This document shows positions 36,878 to 46,104 of a DNA stretch of 64,000 nt, one piece after another. How positions within the stretch are numbered: the first letter of the stretch is position 1; every line of letters begins with the position of its first letter. Source of the DNA: an uncultured Lachnospiraceae bacterium. Lineage in GTDB: Bacteria; Bacillota; Clostridia; Lachnospirales; Lachnospiraceae. The stretch spans positions 32,540 to 96,539 of the forward strand of contig CAJTQG010000006.1 in NCBI GenBank assembly GCA_910578605.1, in the 5' to 3' direction. A program made the translations under genes and the position numbers. Under the pieces are notes generated by a model, which was given only the letters and a program-made list of their open reading frames with translations, did not search any database and was not told the DNA's origin.

Positions 36878-37936
36878 ATGGAAAATAACAAAAAATCAAA
36901 AAAATGGGAACGCTCTATAAAATGGATATGGCTGCTTGCCGTATGTATTCTGTTTTTCTTTTCCTGGCTTGTTTATTTCATTACTCTAAATCTCACAAGC
37001 GCCCTAGTCAGCGCTGCCGGCATGTCCCTTTTATGCATTATTTCTCTGCTTGTCCATTATTTTGACAGTCGATATATCACTGCTGTCATATCCGATTTAT
37101 CTCGGTTAACAGACCTATTGACAGAGCTTAAAGAACAACCTGTTTTTCCTGAAAATGAAGATACCCTCTGTTCTAAGCTGCAGGCAAAAATGATTAAACT
37201 GATAAACATCCTCAAAAAAAAGCAAACAACAGCTCTCCTAGAGCATAATAATATGAAAGCCTTAGTTTCCGATATTTCTCACCAATTAAAAACTCCCATA
37301 GCAAATCTGATGATGTACAGCGAATTTTTGGAGGATCCCTCTCTCCCAAAGGAAACACAGACAGAATATATTCACACAATACGACTTTGTGTAGAAAGGC
37401 TTCATTTTTTGTCAGAAAGCTTGATAAAACTATCCCGCCTTGAAAGCGGGTTGATTCATTTAAACCAAACAGAGCAAAGCTTAAATGAAACCGTTCTGAA
37501 GGCTGTAAAAGATATTTACACAAAGGCAAAGAGTAAAGAGTGTGAAATCATTTATCATGAGGAAAACAAAATTATCCTCCCCCATGACCGCAACTGGACA
37601 GCGGAGGCTGTTTTTAATCTGTTAGACAACGCAGTAAAATACTCCCGCCCTTACGCAAAGATTCATCTCACAGTGAAAGCCTTCGGCATGTTCGCTGCCG
37701 TGGAGGTTGCCGATGAAAACACTCCCATTCCAAAGGAGGAACAAAATAAAATCTTTTCAAGATTTTACCGTGGAAGCAACAGCCACAACAGCGAGGGAAT
37801 TGGCGTAGGTTTATATTTAGCAAGAGAAATTGCCGTTAAATCCGGAGGATATATGAACCTTCGCACTACCAAACAGGGAAATATCTTTTCCCTGACACTA
37901 TACTCAAAGCCATCTAATAAAGGCTGTCTTATCTGA
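36878..37936 (+). CDS. membrane histidine kinase
   Basis: 352 residues. Two membrane helices near residues 13-37 and 42-65 with a very short outer loop, the layout of intramembrane-sensing kinases that work with peptide-sensing ABC transporters. The DHp helix has SDISHQLKTPIANL (phospho-His), the N-box NLLDNAVKYS, then EVADENTPIP and GIGVGLYLAREIAVKSGG. The open frame begins at a TTG at 36872, but GAGGG suits the ATG at 36878. Partner of the response regulator 45 bp upstream. Confidence 0.93.
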   Translation: MENNKKSKKWERSIKWIWLLAVCILFFFSWLVYFITLNLTSALVSAAGMSLLCIISLLVHYFDSRYITAVISDLSRLTDLLTELKEQPVFPENEDTLCSKLQAKMIKLINILKKKQTTALLEHNNMKALVSDISHQLKTPIANLMMYSEFLEDPSLPKETQTEYIHTIRLCVERLHFLSESLIKLSRLESGLIHLNQTEQSLNETVLKAVKDIYTKAKSKECEIIYHEENKIILPHDRNWTAEAVFNLLDNAVKYSRPYAKIHLTVKAFGMFAAVEVADENTPIPKEEQNKIFSRFYRGSNSHNSEGIGVGLYLAREIAVKSGGYMNLRTTKQGNIFSLTLYSKPSNKGCLI

Positions 37937-38110
37937 ACTGTTATATCCTGCATTCATATAAAAATGCAATGTTTCTATATTCTTAGAACCTGTAAGCAGC
38001 ATTATTTTATATCAGTTATTGTCCCCTGCTATTTTCCTTGCCTGCTCAATGCAAGCTCTGCCATAGCCTCTCTAATCACATTCCGCCTTCAAGCTAGTCT
38101 GCATAATCTA

Positions 38111-38860
38111 CTATAATTCCTCTTCCCTTAGGGGTGTATCCCATGATATTTTATATATCCAACTAAATCTTTTTAGGGACTTGTAATATTTCAGTCTGTC
38201 CTTCTTTTTCTTACCTCTCCAAAATTGATATCCCAATGTATAGCTGCCAACCATATCATCCCACGAAGAAAAATTTTCCTGCATGCGCCTGCATACTACC
38301 AATGCTATTTTAGCAGCCTCCTCATATTCCATTACTCCCACCATATAGGCTCCGCCCACTATGGAAAGTGTTCTCACAAAATCCCATCCAAGCATCCCCT
38401 GTTTTGGATACTTTACTTTCATTTTCTCCAAAAGCTCTCTTTGAACGTCTGTATACTTAGAAGCAGCTTCCTCTGATGACATACTGCCGCTGCAATATTC
38501 TATAAATTTCATGTTATGGCCCCGATTTAGACAGTCATCTGCTGATTTCTTTACATTTTCATAGGTAACCTCACCCCAACCCCATTTCAATAACTGTTTT
38601 GCTCTTTCCACTCCCACCTCAGATTTGGATGTATCCCATATGTCTATCACACATTTATAGTTGTGAGCAATAGTGGGAGAACTAGCAGCAAGTATAAACT
38701 TTTGTGTCGGAGTAAGTCTTTTTCTTGCCTCTGGACCATTTTTACCTCCGGCCACCCCCGCCACCTTACATAACGTGATTGTGTAAACTATAGCTGCTCC
38801 AATTATAACAATACAAATTAAACCCGTAATAGCGGGATGTGCACTTATAAATGCATCCAT
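38111..38860 (-). CDS. DUF1266 domain membrane protein
   Basis: 249 residues. One membrane helix near residues 12-36 (ITGLICIVIIGAAIVYTITL), then a DUF1266 domain: GWGEVTYENVKKSADDCL, LGWDFVRTLSIVGGAYMVG and SWDDMVGSYTLGYQFW with its conserved Trp/Gly spacing. DUF1266 is of unknown function and has been noted near polymorphic-toxin and conflict genes. The start at 38860 is chosen for the AAGGGG site; an earlier ATG at 38938 gives a long Lys-rich tail without support. It follows the 1456-residue HD protein on the same strand. Confidence 0.75.
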   Translation of the reverse strand: MDAFISAHPAITGLICIVIIGAAIVYTITLCKVAGVAGGKNGPEARKRLTPTQKFILAASSPTIAHNYKCVIDIWDTSKSEVGVERAKQLLKWGWGEVTYENVKKSADDCLNRGHNMKFIEYCSGSMSSEEAASKYTDVQRELLEKMKVKYPKQGMLGWDFVRTLSIVGGAYMVGVMEYEEAAKIALVVCRRMQENFSSWDDMVGSYTLGYQFWRGKKKKDRLKYYKSLKRFSWIYKISWDTPLREEEL

Positions 38861-38994
38861 AAAATTTCCCCTTTCTTTTTGTATTTTTTGTATTTTTGTT
38901 GTAAATATTTTACTTTTCATTTTATCTTTCATTTTCATACTACATTAAAATTCATTATAATACATATTTTTATGATTGGGAAATACTATTTGTA

Positions 38995-41900
38995 CTAAAT
39001 TTGAAGAATTTGTTCATTTTTTATACTACACTTTGTGGCCCCAAGCCATTCTCTGTATTCCTCATTTTCCTCTATCATCTCACAAAAACTCTTAGGTTTG
39101 AACCATTTATCCGATTCTTTCATAGAGTCTATTGCTTTTTGCACCCAATTTTTAACTTCATTCTCCTCCTCTTTCCCCATACTTTTAGTCTCGGCAGCTA
39201 AACGCCCCAATATAAACTGCAGTCCTCCCCACGCCAATGATATAACAACCTCTGAATGCTGAAAATTTTCACCTATCTCATTTCCCATAAGAAAATAATA
39301 ACTAAACATAACCGTGGCATAATTGAAAATAACCGTTTCATCTGTACTTAATGCTCTCGTCATATACTTAATTGCCAAAGGCTGCTCTTCCCTAGTCAAC
39401 GCAGTCATCCCGCTGACTAACAGCAAGGTTACCATTATTTCATATTGATTGTTAGAGCCCACATCCATTCTTGATACTTTGTATGGTCCATCCCACATAT
39501 AGTTTTCATTTAATTTTACAGATTTTTTTTGCTCTAGAAAGAAATCCTTCTTTACCATATTTTCCATCACAATGTGATTCACATAACTGCGAATATGATT
39601 GCTGCAGGAATTCTCAATAGAAAGCAGCAAATGACATAAATCCACAAAAAAATGTGTTGATATACTTTCCTTGTAACGCTCCATTATAGAAAAAATATGG
39701 TCAATCAATTTCTCTTCCCAAGCTTCATCCTCCACATTCCAGTTTTTATTGAGAAAATTCTCCTTAACCGCATTCATACAGGTATTGTCATATCCCGTAA
39801 GCCCGCCTCGTTTTTCTATCGCCTGCTCCATTTGTGTAAGTAACTGCTCCATCATTAATAGATTAACCGCTTCTAACTGGTCCAGCTTATCTATATCTAT
39901 GAGCTTTTGAAGCTCCTCATAGCGCAATTTCATTGCAAGCAGATTATTCATAGACGTTTTATCTGCATCCTCTAACTGTTCTATCTCCTCCATATATTCT
40001 GAATTTTGTATATTTTCTATATGCTCTACATTTTCTGGATTCCCTGACTTTCCTGAATTCTCTACATTTTCTGGGTTCGCTGACTTTTCTGGATTCCCTA
40101 TTTTTTCAGGATTCCCTGACTTTCCTAATTTCTCTGGACTTTTATTTTCACATATTAAATGCATTTTCTCGTTGATATCCTCTAAGAGCCAATCTACAAG
40201 ATGATGAAGCTGTGCAAGCTTTGTCTGCCTTGTCATCTCTCCTTCGCCTGCCGCCTCTTCCCTATCCTCCTTGCACTTCCCTTGTAATATATTCGTTTTC
40301 TCTTTCCTTTTGGACATTGTAATGACAGCGCTATAAAAATCATAGCTTTTTCTGGCATTGTCAGGATAGCTCTTCATTGTGTCCAAATACTGCATACACC
40401 ACTCCCACGGAGCATACTGAAAAACAGCCTCCGCCAATTTAGCATTGCTCATCATATTCGTCTGCCACTTAAAAACAGAATCAATCAACGGTTTTACCTT
40501 GTTCCAGTCATCCCTATCCATATCCTTGCACCAGTAACACAAAAATTGATATTGGGTCAAATCAAGATATTTGTTCTGCCCCCTGTAAAAGTCATCATAT
40601 TGAATCAGCCAGTCCATCAAAATTTTTCTCTGATACCCAGAAAAATACTTGGAAAAAGTCTCCACTATATGAAATGCAAACTGCCATTGAATAGGAATAC
40701 TCTTTTGGACTATAAAATGAACAATCACATCCAACTCCTCTGGTTCATATTTTAACAAAAGACTTGCCCCAAGCCTTCTCTCCTCTTTATTTAAGCTTTT
40801 AGAATCTAATCCCCTGATATATCCAATAAAACATTGCCTTAGTGCATATAAATCACCGCAGTAAGCTCCATATTTATCTGTATAGGTACCATTTAAAAAA
40901 TCAAGCCTTGTCTGAAAACGAATGGCATCAATAAATTGCCACAAATCCCAATAGCGAAGGGCATCCAAAGTATGAAGCGCCACTAAGTGAAGCAATCTGA
41001 TTCGGTACTCCTGGGAATTATTAATTTGCCTTCTGCAATCCCCAAGCATGGATTCCATAGTCAATATACGCTGCTCCCAGAAAATGGGCAATGGCTGCTC
41101 CAAAATAATGCGATTATAGCGATAGTGCCCAACAGATGGCTCCCTTTTTTGAAACTCACTAGTATATACTTTGGAATCGGCAAGCTCTGAAAAAGCAGCT
41201 TCTTGTTTTGCTCTCTCTACATTGCTGTCTTCCCTTTCCCCTCCCTCCTTCTGTCCTGAATCATGGATACCCTTTTGAATTTCCTCTCTGCTGCCAATTC
41301 CAAAAAAGCTCTGCTTCTCCTGGTTGCTCTCCTTCTCCTGCTCCAACATATCATGCTGATGCTTTATATTCCATCGAACTAAATTGAGATAACCCTGAAC
41401 CGATTTCATATAATCCCTATCTTGCTTTGCCAGAGGAAACATGTCCATAATGTTTACTTCCTGCTTCTCCCAATCATCATTCCAAAAATCAATCCATGCT
41501 TTTTCAAGAGGATGAGAACAATTTTCACGAATTTTCACCATATCATTCTCAGCAGAATGGTTAATGATTAATTGAAGCTTTTCAATATGACATGTGTAGG
41601 CAAACAGTCTTTGACTTAGTGATTTAGGCAAACAACTGCAAAGATATTCTGCGGTTTCCCTCCACACTGCCCCCTCTTGGTTATAATACCAAAGCAGCCC
41701 AATGATTGTCTGTAATAGAAGCTCTGTAGCCATATCCTCTTTTAAGAGGGAATAACTTTTCCCTTTCAGATGTTTTACATAATTTTCATACCACTCCTCA
41801 CTTATGGCGGGCTTCAGCAGCATCAGCAGTACATCTAAAAGAGGCTGGTATTCCCCCTCCATCACAAGCTTGTTATTATATCCGCCTGAATTGCCTGGGA

Positions 41901-43365
41901 CCAAAGAATTATAATATTCATATTCAAAATAAGACGTTTCATTTCCATACAGTTGAAATACAGCAGTATATGTAAAAACCCAATACATATCATTCAAGGA
42001 CATAGTCCTATCCCAATATTGCAGGGCAGTGAAACATAAATGGCGCAGTTTTCCAATATTTCCGTCAAGGTATGCACCATCCACCTGATCTTTTATATAG
42101 GACAGCTGCTCCCGAAAATCTCCTCTTCCAAACAGTATTCTTTCATCGGGAAAATAGGTTGTGGGAGGTTCCAAAAAAAGGCTTTCCTTTGCAATATCCA
42201 ATGTCTCAAGCCCTAACCTGTTTAGGCGGCGGCGCATATAAGCATCTCCTCCGTCCTTATTTAATGCTTCCTGCATAAAAGTAGATAAAATTTGCTCTAC
42301 TATATGATTTTTAAATTCCGGCAGGCTTACCCATATTTTTGACAGCTCTTCACAAATCTCATCCTTAAACTCAGGAATTCCGTCTGGCGGATTAAATATC
42401 AAATGCTCAATTTTTGCCTGGATTTTATCCAACCGAGAATTGTACAGCTTTACTAAGCGATAATGATTTCTCAGGGCGCGATAAATTTTTTCATGCCCCC
42501 CGTCTGATGGCACAAGCCTGCGAAAAGTCACGGCAACCGAATGATTTCTAATGCCTTCCACCTCCACAGTGAGAGAATGGCGTATCCAATGGGCTAAATT
42601 CTCCATAGTTCCATGCCGGTATTTAATCAGTGCAATGGTATCACAGCGATTCGCATCTTCGTCCAACAAATCACAAACGGCAATCACTGCATTTAGGGCG
42701 CCAATCCGTTCCTCATCCAAATGCAGCTTTCTAATGCTGTCTCTGTTTGAAATAAACTTTTCATCCCACTCCCAGCACTGGTGGGAAGCTGCCATACCAA
42801 TTACCACCATCATATGATCCCTCAGCAAAATTTTATTTTCCTTCTCATAATCATAACCCCCTTCCTTCTCATCGCCGTCTTCCATGTTCCTTTTCAAATC
42901 CAATTCCAATTCTTCCTGAATCAAACGCAAAACTAACCCTTGCAACCGAATCACATGAGTTCGCCTCACCCAATTGGAAATATCAGAAAATCCCTTCATG
43001 TTAGATGATTTATTCTTATCAGGTAAATCCTGTGCATCCTGAGAAAGCATCCCCATATCATGAATGACAAGGGCCAACAGAAGATACCCCGCCTCCTGTT
43101 CTGTTAACACCTTCAACCATCCATCCTCCACCGCCCAGTCTGAAGCCCTGCGAACAATACTGCAAATATGCGGCAATGCATGATTGGTAAACTCCGGCAT
43201 ATGGCAGTTATCTGCCAACCGATCCACACTCTGAATCAACAACCGTAAAATATTGGTATACTGCAAAAACGGTGGATTTGAAAAAGCTTTTTTTGCTAAA
43301 GGACTGGCCATAATGTAATCTGCCGCCTGTGACAATTCTATATCAAAACTTGGTATTTCCTTCAC
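38995..43365 (-). CDS. giant HD-domain protein, 1456 residues
   Basis: An N-terminal HD-type metal phosphohydrolase-like domain covers about 45-260. The likely metal and catalytic residues are H62 and H66 (TNHALPHICS), H102-D103 (VIHDMGM), H137, H195 (MAASHQ) and D232 (AVCDLLDEDANRC). The remaining 1200 residues are helical with many aromatic residues, no recognised domain, a Glu/Lys-rich insert near 710-735 and a low-complexity stretch near 1120-1160 made of NPEK/NPEN-like units. A GTG start at 43365 has AGGAGGT 8 nt upstream. HD domains of this type occur in nucleotide-signalling and conflict proteins; the actual role is unknown. DUF1266 follows 134 bp downstream. Confidence 0.7.
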   Translation of the reverse strand: MKEIPSFDIELSQAADYIMASPLAKKAFSNPPFLQYTNILRLLIQSVDRLADNCHMPEFTNHALPHICSIVRRASDWAVEDGWLKVLTEQEAGYLLLALVIHDMGMLSQDAQDLPDKNKSSNMKGFSDISNWVRRTHVIRLQGLVLRLIQEELELDLKRNMEDGDEKEGGYDYEKENKILLRDHMMVVIGMAASHQCWEWDEKFISNRDSIRKLHLDEERIGALNAVIAVCDLLDEDANRCDTIALIKYRHGTMENLAHWIRHSLTVEVEGIRNHSVAVTFRRLVPSDGGHEKIYRALRNHYRLVKLYNSRLDKIQAKIEHLIFNPPDGIPEFKDEICEELSKIWVSLPEFKNHIVEQILSTFMQEALNKDGGDAYMRRRLNRLGLETLDIAKESLFLEPPTTYFPDERILFGRGDFREQLSYIKDQVDGAYLDGNIGKLRHLCFTALQYWDRTMSLNDMYWVFTYTAVFQLYGNETSYFEYEYYNSLVPGNSGGYNNKLVMEGEYQPLLDVLLMLLKPAISEEWYENYVKHLKGKSYSLLKEDMATELLLQTIIGLLWYYNQEGAVWRETAEYLCSCLPKSLSQRLFAYTCHIEKLQLIINHSAENDMVKIRENCSHPLEKAWIDFWNDDWEKQEVNIMDMFPLAKQDRDYMKSVQGYLNLVRWNIKHQHDMLEQEKESNQEKQSFFGIGSREEIQKGIHDSGQKEGGEREDSNVERAKQEAAFSELADSKVYTSEFQKREPSVGHYRYNRIILEQPLPIFWEQRILTMESMLGDCRRQINNSQEYRIRLLHLVALHTLDALRYWDLWQFIDAIRFQTRLDFLNGTYTDKYGAYCGDLYALRQCFIGYIRGLDSKSLNKEERRLGASLLLKYEPEELDVIVHFIVQKSIPIQWQFAFHIVETFSKYFSGYQRKILMDWLIQYDDFYRGQNKYLDLTQYQFLCYWCKDMDRDDWNKVKPLIDSVFKWQTNMMSNAKLAEAVFQYAPWEWCMQYLDTMKSYPDNARKSYDFYSAVITMSKRKEKTNILQGKCKEDREEAAGEGEMTRQTKLAQLHHLVDWLLEDINEKMHLICENKSPEKLGKSGNPEKIGNPEKSANPENVENSGKSGNPENVEHIENIQNSEYMEEIEQLEDADKTSMNNLLAMKLRYEELQKLIDIDKLDQLEAVNLLMMEQLLTQMEQAIEKRGGLTGYDNTCMNAVKENFLNKNWNVEDEAWEEKLIDHIFSIMERYKESISTHFFVDLCHLLLSIENSCSNHIRSYVNHIVMENMVKKDFFLEQKKSVKLNENYMWDGPYKVSRMDVGSNNQYEIMVTLLLVSGMTALTREEQPLAIKYMTRALSTDETVIFNYATVMFSYYFLMGNEIGENFQHSEVVISLAWGGLQFILGRLAAETKSMGKEEENEVKNWVQKAIDSMKESDKWFKPKSFCEMIEENEEYREWLGATKCSIKNEQILQI

Positions 43366-43726
43366 TCTGTTCTACCTCCTTATTTTCTTTCTGCTCTCCT
43401 TTTTGCTTTTCTATATCACATCCTATACTTCATTTATCATACACTCTTCCCTTATATAAAAATGATTTCTTGCTCTACACTATTGCCACGATTTTCTTCT
43501 CTTTAATTATTAATTAATAAGCTATAGTCTTGAAAAAATAAAACATTGTAGCTATTCAGAGCCATACAGATAAATACAAAACAAACTGTTCAATCTTGCT
43601 TGGAAAAACTGTTTGTATAAATCTATAGGACGAGAAGACATTCTTGAGCAAAAGGAAAGCACTTTGAAAAGATTTTGCAAATACGACTCTGAATAATTAA
43701 AATAATTTTTATTTATAATGAAGCTT
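43366..43726. other. intergenic region, 361 bp
   Basis: Leader of the giant HD gene on the minus strand and tail of the HNH gene. AT-rich. A 73-codon minus-strand frame (43552-43773) overlaps the HNH end but has no ribosome site. No clear promoter was found. Confidence 0.45.
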
Positions 43727-44881
43727 TTAAATGGATAGCCATATACCAAATCCTTGCATTTTTGCAGAATCATAAACTGGTCGTAAATTCTTTTCTAATA
43801 CATTCAAGAAAGTATCTTTTTTGCAGCCATCTATATATAATTCTTCTAAAGACCAAGGCACAACCAAATTGTCTCTTTGACAACTTTTAAAAATATCATG
43901 TAATTTTTCATAGTGTTGTACACATTCAAACATCTTAAATTGATTTTCTGCAAATAAATTAAAATATTTATTCCATATAGGTAATTTATTTTTCTTACTA
44001 GCATTTAAAGAGCTGTCCATAGGCATAAGATTCCATAACTCATCATTAGCAATATATGACCATGGAACAAAATGATCAACATCATAATTATCTTTTATTA
44101 ACTCTCTATTAGTATATATATCAAAAACTGGATTTATATCCATCACAGCATTCCAGAGTTTCCTTACATATTTTAATTTTCTATATTTATCATTTTGAGG
44201 CTCTAGTTTATAAATAATTCCTGGCACTCCTGGATTTTTTCCCTGTAAATAACGAATTTTCTTAAGTTCAATCCATCCTTTAATAGTGATATAATTATCA
44301 TAAAAGAAACTGCCCCACTTATCATTCATAATGATTTTCTTTTGCAGTCCTACACCATCTAATATTTTGTAAGGAAGACATTTTTCATAGTATAAACCAT
44401 CTATATATTTAATTAACCACTTTCTTTTAACCCATATTTTATCATTTCCTCCGATTTCCGGCATAAATGATGACAATAAACGATATGGAACATTTTTTAT
44501 CAACTGCATTTTTTCTTCGTGAAGCTCATTATCATGTTCGATTATTGCACCAATAATGATTTCTTCACTGGCATCGTTATCTAGTTCACATAATGTAGAA
44601 AGCTTAATCACTGCTTTTTCCAATCCATTCATAGCTTTTCCTGATGTATTTCTAGGACCTAAATGCAAATGGTATTCCATAACTGAATACCATGTATCAG
44701 CAATCATTTTGTTTATCATTTCATCAAATGTTATTTCTGTTTTTCCCTTCAAAAATATATTTAATAAAGCTGATAACCAATAAAATTTATAACACTCTGT
44801 CGGATCATCTAACATATGTATAAAACTTTCCATATTCAATTCATTAACATATTTTAAACCTTTTATTTCCATCTCTATCAT
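43727..44881 (-). CDS. HNH endonuclease-domain protein
   Basis: 384 residues. The C-terminal third has an HNH nuclease core: DVDHFVPWSYIANDELWNLM (His in DH, Asn in NL), then NASKKNKLP. The first 250 residues are helical and unrecognised (a Trp/Tyr-rich region WYSVMEYHLHLGP). Such proteins are found in Firmicutes genomic islands and are assumed to cut DNA; no partner methylase is present. The ATG at 44881 has GAGG 5 nt before it. A small membrane-protein frame lies just upstream. Confidence 0.75.
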   Translation of the reverse strand: MIEMEIKGLKYVNELNMESFIHMLDDPTECYKFYWLSALLNIFLKGKTEITFDEMINKMIADTWYSVMEYHLHLGPRNTSGKAMNGLEKAVIKLSTLCELDNDASEEIIIGAIIEHDNELHEEKMQLIKNVPYRLLSSFMPEIGGNDKIWVKRKWLIKYIDGLYYEKCLPYKILDGVGLQKKIIMNDKWGSFFYDNYITIKGWIELKKIRYLQGKNPGVPGIIYKLEPQNDKYRKLKYVRKLWNAVMDINPVFDIYTNRELIKDNYDVDHFVPWSYIANDELWNLMPMDSSLNASKKNKLPIWNKYFNLFAENQFKMFECVQHYEKLHDIFKSCQRDNLVVPWSLEELYIDGCKKDTFLNVLEKNLRPVYDSAKMQGFGIWLSI

Positions 44882-44913
44882 TCTTTCCTCTAAAATTTTC
44901 TAATATGGAACAC

Positions 44914-45069
44914 TCAATTTTGTAATACTCCAGAAAAAATAATGGAATATAAGTCTCGTATTACAACAATTAATACACTTGTGCTGCAAAAAACAATTGC
45001 TAATAATATAGTGGACCTACTACCTTTGCCTATTCTTGTTTTGCCCCTGTATCCTCTAGCACTCTCCAT
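44914..45069 (-). CDS. possible small membrane protein
   Basis: 51-residue frame starting MESARGYRGKTRIGKGSRST, basic N-terminus then one hydrophobic helix (ILLAIVFCSTSVLIVVI) and a short tail. It ends 33 bp before the HNH gene. The ribosome site (AAAGGA) is 13 nt away, so expression is uncertain. It could be a membrane toxin-like peptide or chance. Confidence 0.3.
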   Translation of the reverse strand: MESARGYRGKTRIGKGSRSTILLAIVFCSTSVLIVVIRDLYSIIFSGVLQN

Positions 45070-45158
45070 GCCTATTTGCTATTCCTTTCCATTTTCATTA
45101 GAATGCCCTGCACTCCCACCTGCTATTGGATAAACATAAAACCTCAGCCAAATCAAAC

Positions 45159-45359
45159 CTAGATAATTTTAAAATGACATTCTTTATCATCTTTTCCTTG
45201 GCATAACTGATATGCCTTCCATTGTTCTAATCCAAGGCTTGTTCCATATTCTGTGTATGGCTTAAACTTTTCAAAACCAATATAGAGCCTATAATATTTT
45301 AAGGCAGAGTAATACTTTTTAAGAGCAGCAAGCTTTTTACCCCTTGCAAAAATAGTGAT
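45159..45359 (-). pseudogene. gene fragment without start
   Basis: A 66-codon stretch after an in-frame TGA with protein-like composition: GKKLAALKKYYSALKYYRLY and LGLEQWKAYQLCQGK. No start codon or ribosome site. Likely the remains of a decayed gene; family not recognised. Confidence 0.35.
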
Positions 45360-45384
45360 TCACCTAAAAATAAAAGCAGCCACG

Positions 45385-45501
45385 TTAATCCCAATACCAG
45401 TTTTTACCTTGTCTATAATTATTACATGTTTCATCTACCATTTTCTTTTTACAAAATTCAACCACATCCACTGAATCTAATCCATGACAATATTTTTTCA
45501 T
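45385..45501 (-). CDS. small ORF, 38 residues
   Basis: MKKYCHGLDSVDVVEFCKKK... ends in NYRQGKNWYWD. A GGTGG site lies 5 nt before the ATG. It follows the GNAT gene by 30 bp on the same strand. It may be the start of a gene whose remainder is the fragment at 45159-45359, now broken by stops. Not recognised. Confidence 0.35.
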   Translation of the reverse strand: MKKYCHGLDSVDVVEFCKKKMVDETCNNYRQGKNWYWD

Positions 45502-45531
45502 TAACCCACCATTCCGCTTACTATATTTTTT

Positions 45532-46005
45532 CTATTGCAACCTGCAAACCATTATATATTCTTCCTCTGTTTCATCTACCACCTCAAAACCTAATTTTTG
45601 ATACATGATAACTGCATAATTTTCTTTTTGCACAGACAGAGATGTCTGCTGATATCCCTTATCTTTTAAAAGCTGCAGCATGGCACTCATAAGTGCTGTA
45701 CCAATCCCCCTATGCCTATATTCTTTATAAAGAGATATAGCAAATGAGGGGGTGTTATTATCAATATGCCCGTAATCCTCCATAATACGAACCCATACTG
45801 CCCCCACAATCTTTTCTTTTGTTTCAGCAACAAAGCACCAATCATCTGCCCTCCCAAAATCAGCAATGTACACTTGCAACTCTGGCTGTTGAATAATTGT
45901 TCTTGGCGGCTTATCTGTTCCCTCTGGAATAAAAATGGCTTCATATAAAAAGTCAGATAATATTGGGTACTCCCATAGTCTCATCTCTCGGATTTGATAG
46001 TCCAT
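45532..46005 (-). CDS. GNAT-family N-acetyltransferase
   Basis: 157 residues. The acetyl-CoA-binding segment EYRHRGIGTALMSAML (motif A) and LSVQKENYAVIMYQKLGFE (motif B) are clear. The N-terminal part (IREMRLWEYPILSDFLYEAI) is typical of small-molecule acetyltransferases; the substrate is unknown. I use the ATG at 46005 because AAAGGA is 9 nt upstream; the frame opens at 46023. It is followed by a small frame and preceded by another GNAT. Confidence 0.85.
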   Translation of the reverse strand: MDYQIREMRLWEYPILSDFLYEAIFIPEGTDKPPRTIIQQPELQVYIADFGRADDWCFVAETKEKIVGAVWVRIMEDYGHIDNNTPSFAISLYKEYRHRGIGTALMSAMLQLLKDKGYQQTSLSVQKENYAVIMYQKLGFEVVDETEEEYIMVCRLQ

Positions 46006-46104
46006 ATTCCTGTATCCTTTCAAACATAAAATATATTTTCAAATCAACTTCTCCATCATACTCAAACATCCAAACATCCATAATATTATTCAAAATTTCA
46101 CCAT

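Noticed and set aside
39995..40145. Repeated NPEN/NPEK-type stretch as a possible DNA repeat array
   Set aside because: It is low-complexity coding sequence inside the HD gene without regular spacing; not CRISPR.
43552..43773. 73-codon minus-strand frame overlapping the HNH gene end
   Set aside because: No ribosome site before its ATG and it starts inside the HNH coding region; probably chance.
44942..45133. 63-codon plus-strand frame with Leu/Pro-rich composition
   Set aside because: No ribosome site, opposite strand to all neighbours, and antisense to a more plausible small frame.
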